From NCBI RefSeq assembly GCF_921292975.1, contig NZ_CAKLCM010000002.1, positions 682,001 to 746,000 of the forward strand: DNA of 64,000 bases, written 5' to 3'. The position numbers were made by a program, and so were the translations under genes. The first letter of the stretch is position 1. Each line of letters starts with the position of its first letter. The DNA is from Vibrio hippocampi. Lineage in GTDB: Bacteria; Pseudomonadota; Gammaproteobacteria; Enterobacterales; Vibrionaceae. The notes beneath the pieces were generated by a model. That model was not told where the DNA came from. It saw only the letters and a list, made by a program, of their open reading frames with translations, and ran no database searches. Shown piece by piece: positions 62,236 to 64,000 of this stretch.

Positions 62236-63900
62236 ATGACTACAGATACTAAACCTTGGCTCAAAACCTACCCTGACGATGTGCCGGCGGTGGTTGATAT
62301 TGATCAATACACTAATATCAACGACATGTTCAAAGCGACATTTGAGAAATACGCTGACAAGACCGCATTTGTAAACATGGGGCACTCCCTTACCTTTAGT
62401 GAATTGGCGGAAAAAAGTGATGCTTTTGCGGCTTATTTGCAAAATGAATTGAAGGTGAAAAAAGGCGAGCGTATTGCCCTGATGATGCCGAATTTGCTGC
62501 AATATCCGATCACGATTTTAGGCGCATTGAAAGCGGGTTTGGTGGTAGTAAACGTGAACCCTCTTTACACCCCACGCGAATTAGAGCACCAGTTGCGAGA
62601 TTCTGGCGCTGCCGTCATTGTGGCGGTGACGAACTTTGGTAACAGTTTGCAGCAGGTGATTGCCAAGACCAGTATCAAACATGTAATTCTGACCAAGATT
62701 GGTGACGAACTGGCTCCCCATAAACGTACGCTGGTTAACTTTGTGGTTAAGTATGTGAAGAAAATGGTGCCCAAGTATCACTTACCCGGTGCGATTTCAC
62801 TGCGTCGCGTGTTGACGGAAGGCAAACGCATGACCTTGAACGTGCCTAAGATTGAAAGTGACGATTTGGCTTACTTACAATATACCGGTGGCACCACGGG
62901 ATTGGCAAAAGGGGCAATGCTGACCCATAGAAATATCATCGCCAACGTACTGCAAGTTTACGGTCACTTTGGTCCAAGAACGGCAAAAGACCAAGAGCAT
63001 GCGGTGACGCCACTCCCGCTTTATCATATCTTTGCTAACTCCGTGAGCATGATGTTAATCATGTATATGGGCGGCTCTAACTTATTGATCACCAACCCAA
63101 GAGACTTGAACAGCTTCGTTAATGATTTGAGTAAATACCCGTTTACCATGATCTTTGGTCTCAACACGTTGTTTGCTGCGCTGAACAAGCACGAAAAATT
63201 CAAACAGCTCGATTTTTCTCATGCCGAGTTTACTATCGCTGGTGGTATGGCAACTCAGCAACACGTGGCGCAAGAGTGGCAAGAGATCACAGGTATGCCG
63301 ATCATCGAAGGTTACGGTTTAACCGAGTGTTCACCGGTGGTTGCCGGTGGTGTTCATACTCAACAAAGCTTTGTGCCTGCGGTTGGTGTCCCATTACCGA
63401 GCACCGAATTGCGCATCGTCGACGAGGCTGGCAACCCGTTACCTATGGGTGAAGTGGGCGAAATTCAAATTCGTGGCGATCAAGTGATGAAAGGATACTG
63501 GAAGCAAGACGCTGAAACCAAAGCCATTTTGTCCGCGGATGGTTGGCTAAATTCTGGTGACATCGGGCGAATGGATGAGCAAGGTATCTTCTATATTGAA
63601 GACCGTAAAAAAGACATGATCCTTGTTTCCGGCTTCAATGTGTTCCCTTCTGAAGTTGAAGAAGTCGCGACCTTGCACCCAAGAATTGTTGAAGCGGCAG
63701 CGGTAGGTGTGCCAGACAGTGTTGCGGGAGAACGCGTAAAATTGGTGGTCGTTACCAACGGCTCAGTGACATTGGATGAGATCAAAAAGCATTGCCGTCA
63801 ACACCTGACAGGTTACAAAATCCCAACCGCGATTGAGTTCAGAGATGAGTTACCAAAAACCAACGTTGGTAAAGTCTTAAGACGAGAGTTGCGAGACTAA
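62236..63900 (+). CDS. fadD: Long-chain acyl-CoA synthetase
   Basis: FadD activates fatty acids to acyl-CoA at the inner membrane as they enter the cell, feeding beta-oxidation. Seen: the AMP-binding motif YTGGTTGLAKGAM, the segment GYGLTECSPVV, and the fatty-acyl signature DGWLNSGDIGRMDEQG followed by ILVSGFNVFPSEVEE. Length 554 residues is typical. A FadR-like site lies upstream and a terminator follows. Confidence 0.94.
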   Translation: MTTDTKPWLKTYPDDVPAVVDIDQYTNINDMFKATFEKYADKTAFVNMGHSLTFSELAEKSDAFAAYLQNELKVKKGERIALMMPNLLQYPITILGALKAGLVVVNVNPLYTPRELEHQLRDSGAAVIVAVTNFGNSLQQVIAKTSIKHVILTKIGDELAPHKRTLVNFVVKYVKKMVPKYHLPGAISLRRVLTEGKRMTLNVPKIESDDLAYLQYTGGTTGLAKGAMLTHRNIIANVLQVYGHFGPRTAKDQEHAVTPLPLYHIFANSVSMMLIMYMGGSNLLITNPRDLNSFVNDLSKYPFTMIFGLNTLFAALNKHEKFKQLDFSHAEFTIAGGMATQQHVAQEWQEITGMPIIEGYGLTECSPVVAGGVHTQQSFVPAVGVPLPSTELRIVDEAGNPLPMGEVGEIQIRGDQVMKGYWKQDAETKAILSADGWLNSGDIGRMDEQGIFYIEDRKKDMILVSGFNVFPSEVEEVATLHPRIVEAAAVGVPDSVAGERVKLVVVTNGSVTLDEIKKHCRQHLTGYKIPTAIEFRDELPKTNVGKVLRRELRD

Positions 63901-63940
63901 TCGTTTCCTTGACTAAATCCAAATCAGCTTGATTTAAACA

Positions 63941-63975
63941 ATCCTCAACAACGGAGAGTTGTTGGGGATTTTTTT
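63941..63975 (+). terminator. Terminator after fadD
   Basis: ATCCTCAACAAC pairs with GTTGTTGGGGAT (one G-T pair), followed by T residues. Confidence 0.9.
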
Positions 63976-64000
63976 ATACGGCAACGTCTGTTGTACTTCA

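Noticed and set aside
1..64000. CRISPR array among the tandem repeats
   Set aside because: Repeat units are 14-20 bp with no unique spacers, and no cas gene is present.
1..64000. Prophage, insertion sequence or integrative element
   Set aside because: No integrase, transposase, phage structural gene or tRNA attachment site was seen.

Overview
The window is a chromosomal segment of a gammaproteobacterium, most likely a Vibrio or a close relative in the Vibrionaceae. The evidence is MukB, an AsnS protein very close to the vibrio form, an H-NOX protein paired with a hybrid kinase, an RpoS-like second sigma factor, and several small proteins of vibrio type. There is no rRNA, tRNA, CRISPR array, integrase or transposase. 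The backbone follows the enterobacterial order mukB - ldtD - mepK - gloC - aspC - asnS, with vibrio genes inserted between these anchors.

Regions: 1-5000 holds the mukB end, an AT-rich gap with a doubtful small ORF, dbpA and ribA. 4987-10001 is a probable Fur-controlled operon of two imelysin-type proteins, a di-haem oxidoreductase and a DUF1513 protein. 10083-14735 has ldtD, mepK and gloC (cell wall and detoxification), a DUF2982 membrane protein and a small winged-helix protein. 15101-22129 has a TRAP 2-oxoacid transporter, a Cache kinase/response-regulator pair and a BCCT transporter. 22216-31103 has an exonuclease and a CBS/nucleotidyltransferase pair, aspC, asnS, a PIG-V-like membrane glycosyltransferase unit, a Nudix hydrolase and a free Hpt protein.

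31507-39574 is the most unusual part. It holds an RpoS-like sigma factor, two small paralogous proteins of unknown function, a PAS/degenerate-GGDEF/EAL protein, an unrecognised 485-residue protein, an H-NOX sensor and its hybrid histidine kinase. Together with the Hpt gene just upstream, this looks like a nitric-oxide / cyclic-di-GMP / alternative-sigma signalling neighbourhood.

39665-50968 is mostly metabolic: pabB, class I fumarase, ycjX-ycjF, sdaA, and zwf followed directly by gnd with no pgl between them. 51372-58020 has an isolated secreted protein, an ArsP-type permease with a Cys-rich loop, the ynjB-ynjC-ynjD transporter with the ynjF phosphatidyltransferase, and a small Cys-motif protein. 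58402-63900 has dacA, a YgjP-like peptidase with rlmF, a TPR lipoprotein, and fadD behind a FadR-like site.

A theme across the window is short degenerate tandem repeats. Between genes they have periods of 14 to 20 bp. Inside genes they are always multiples of three (15 or 18 bp). A separate 44-bp palindromic element occurs twice, once inside the loop of the fumarase terminator.
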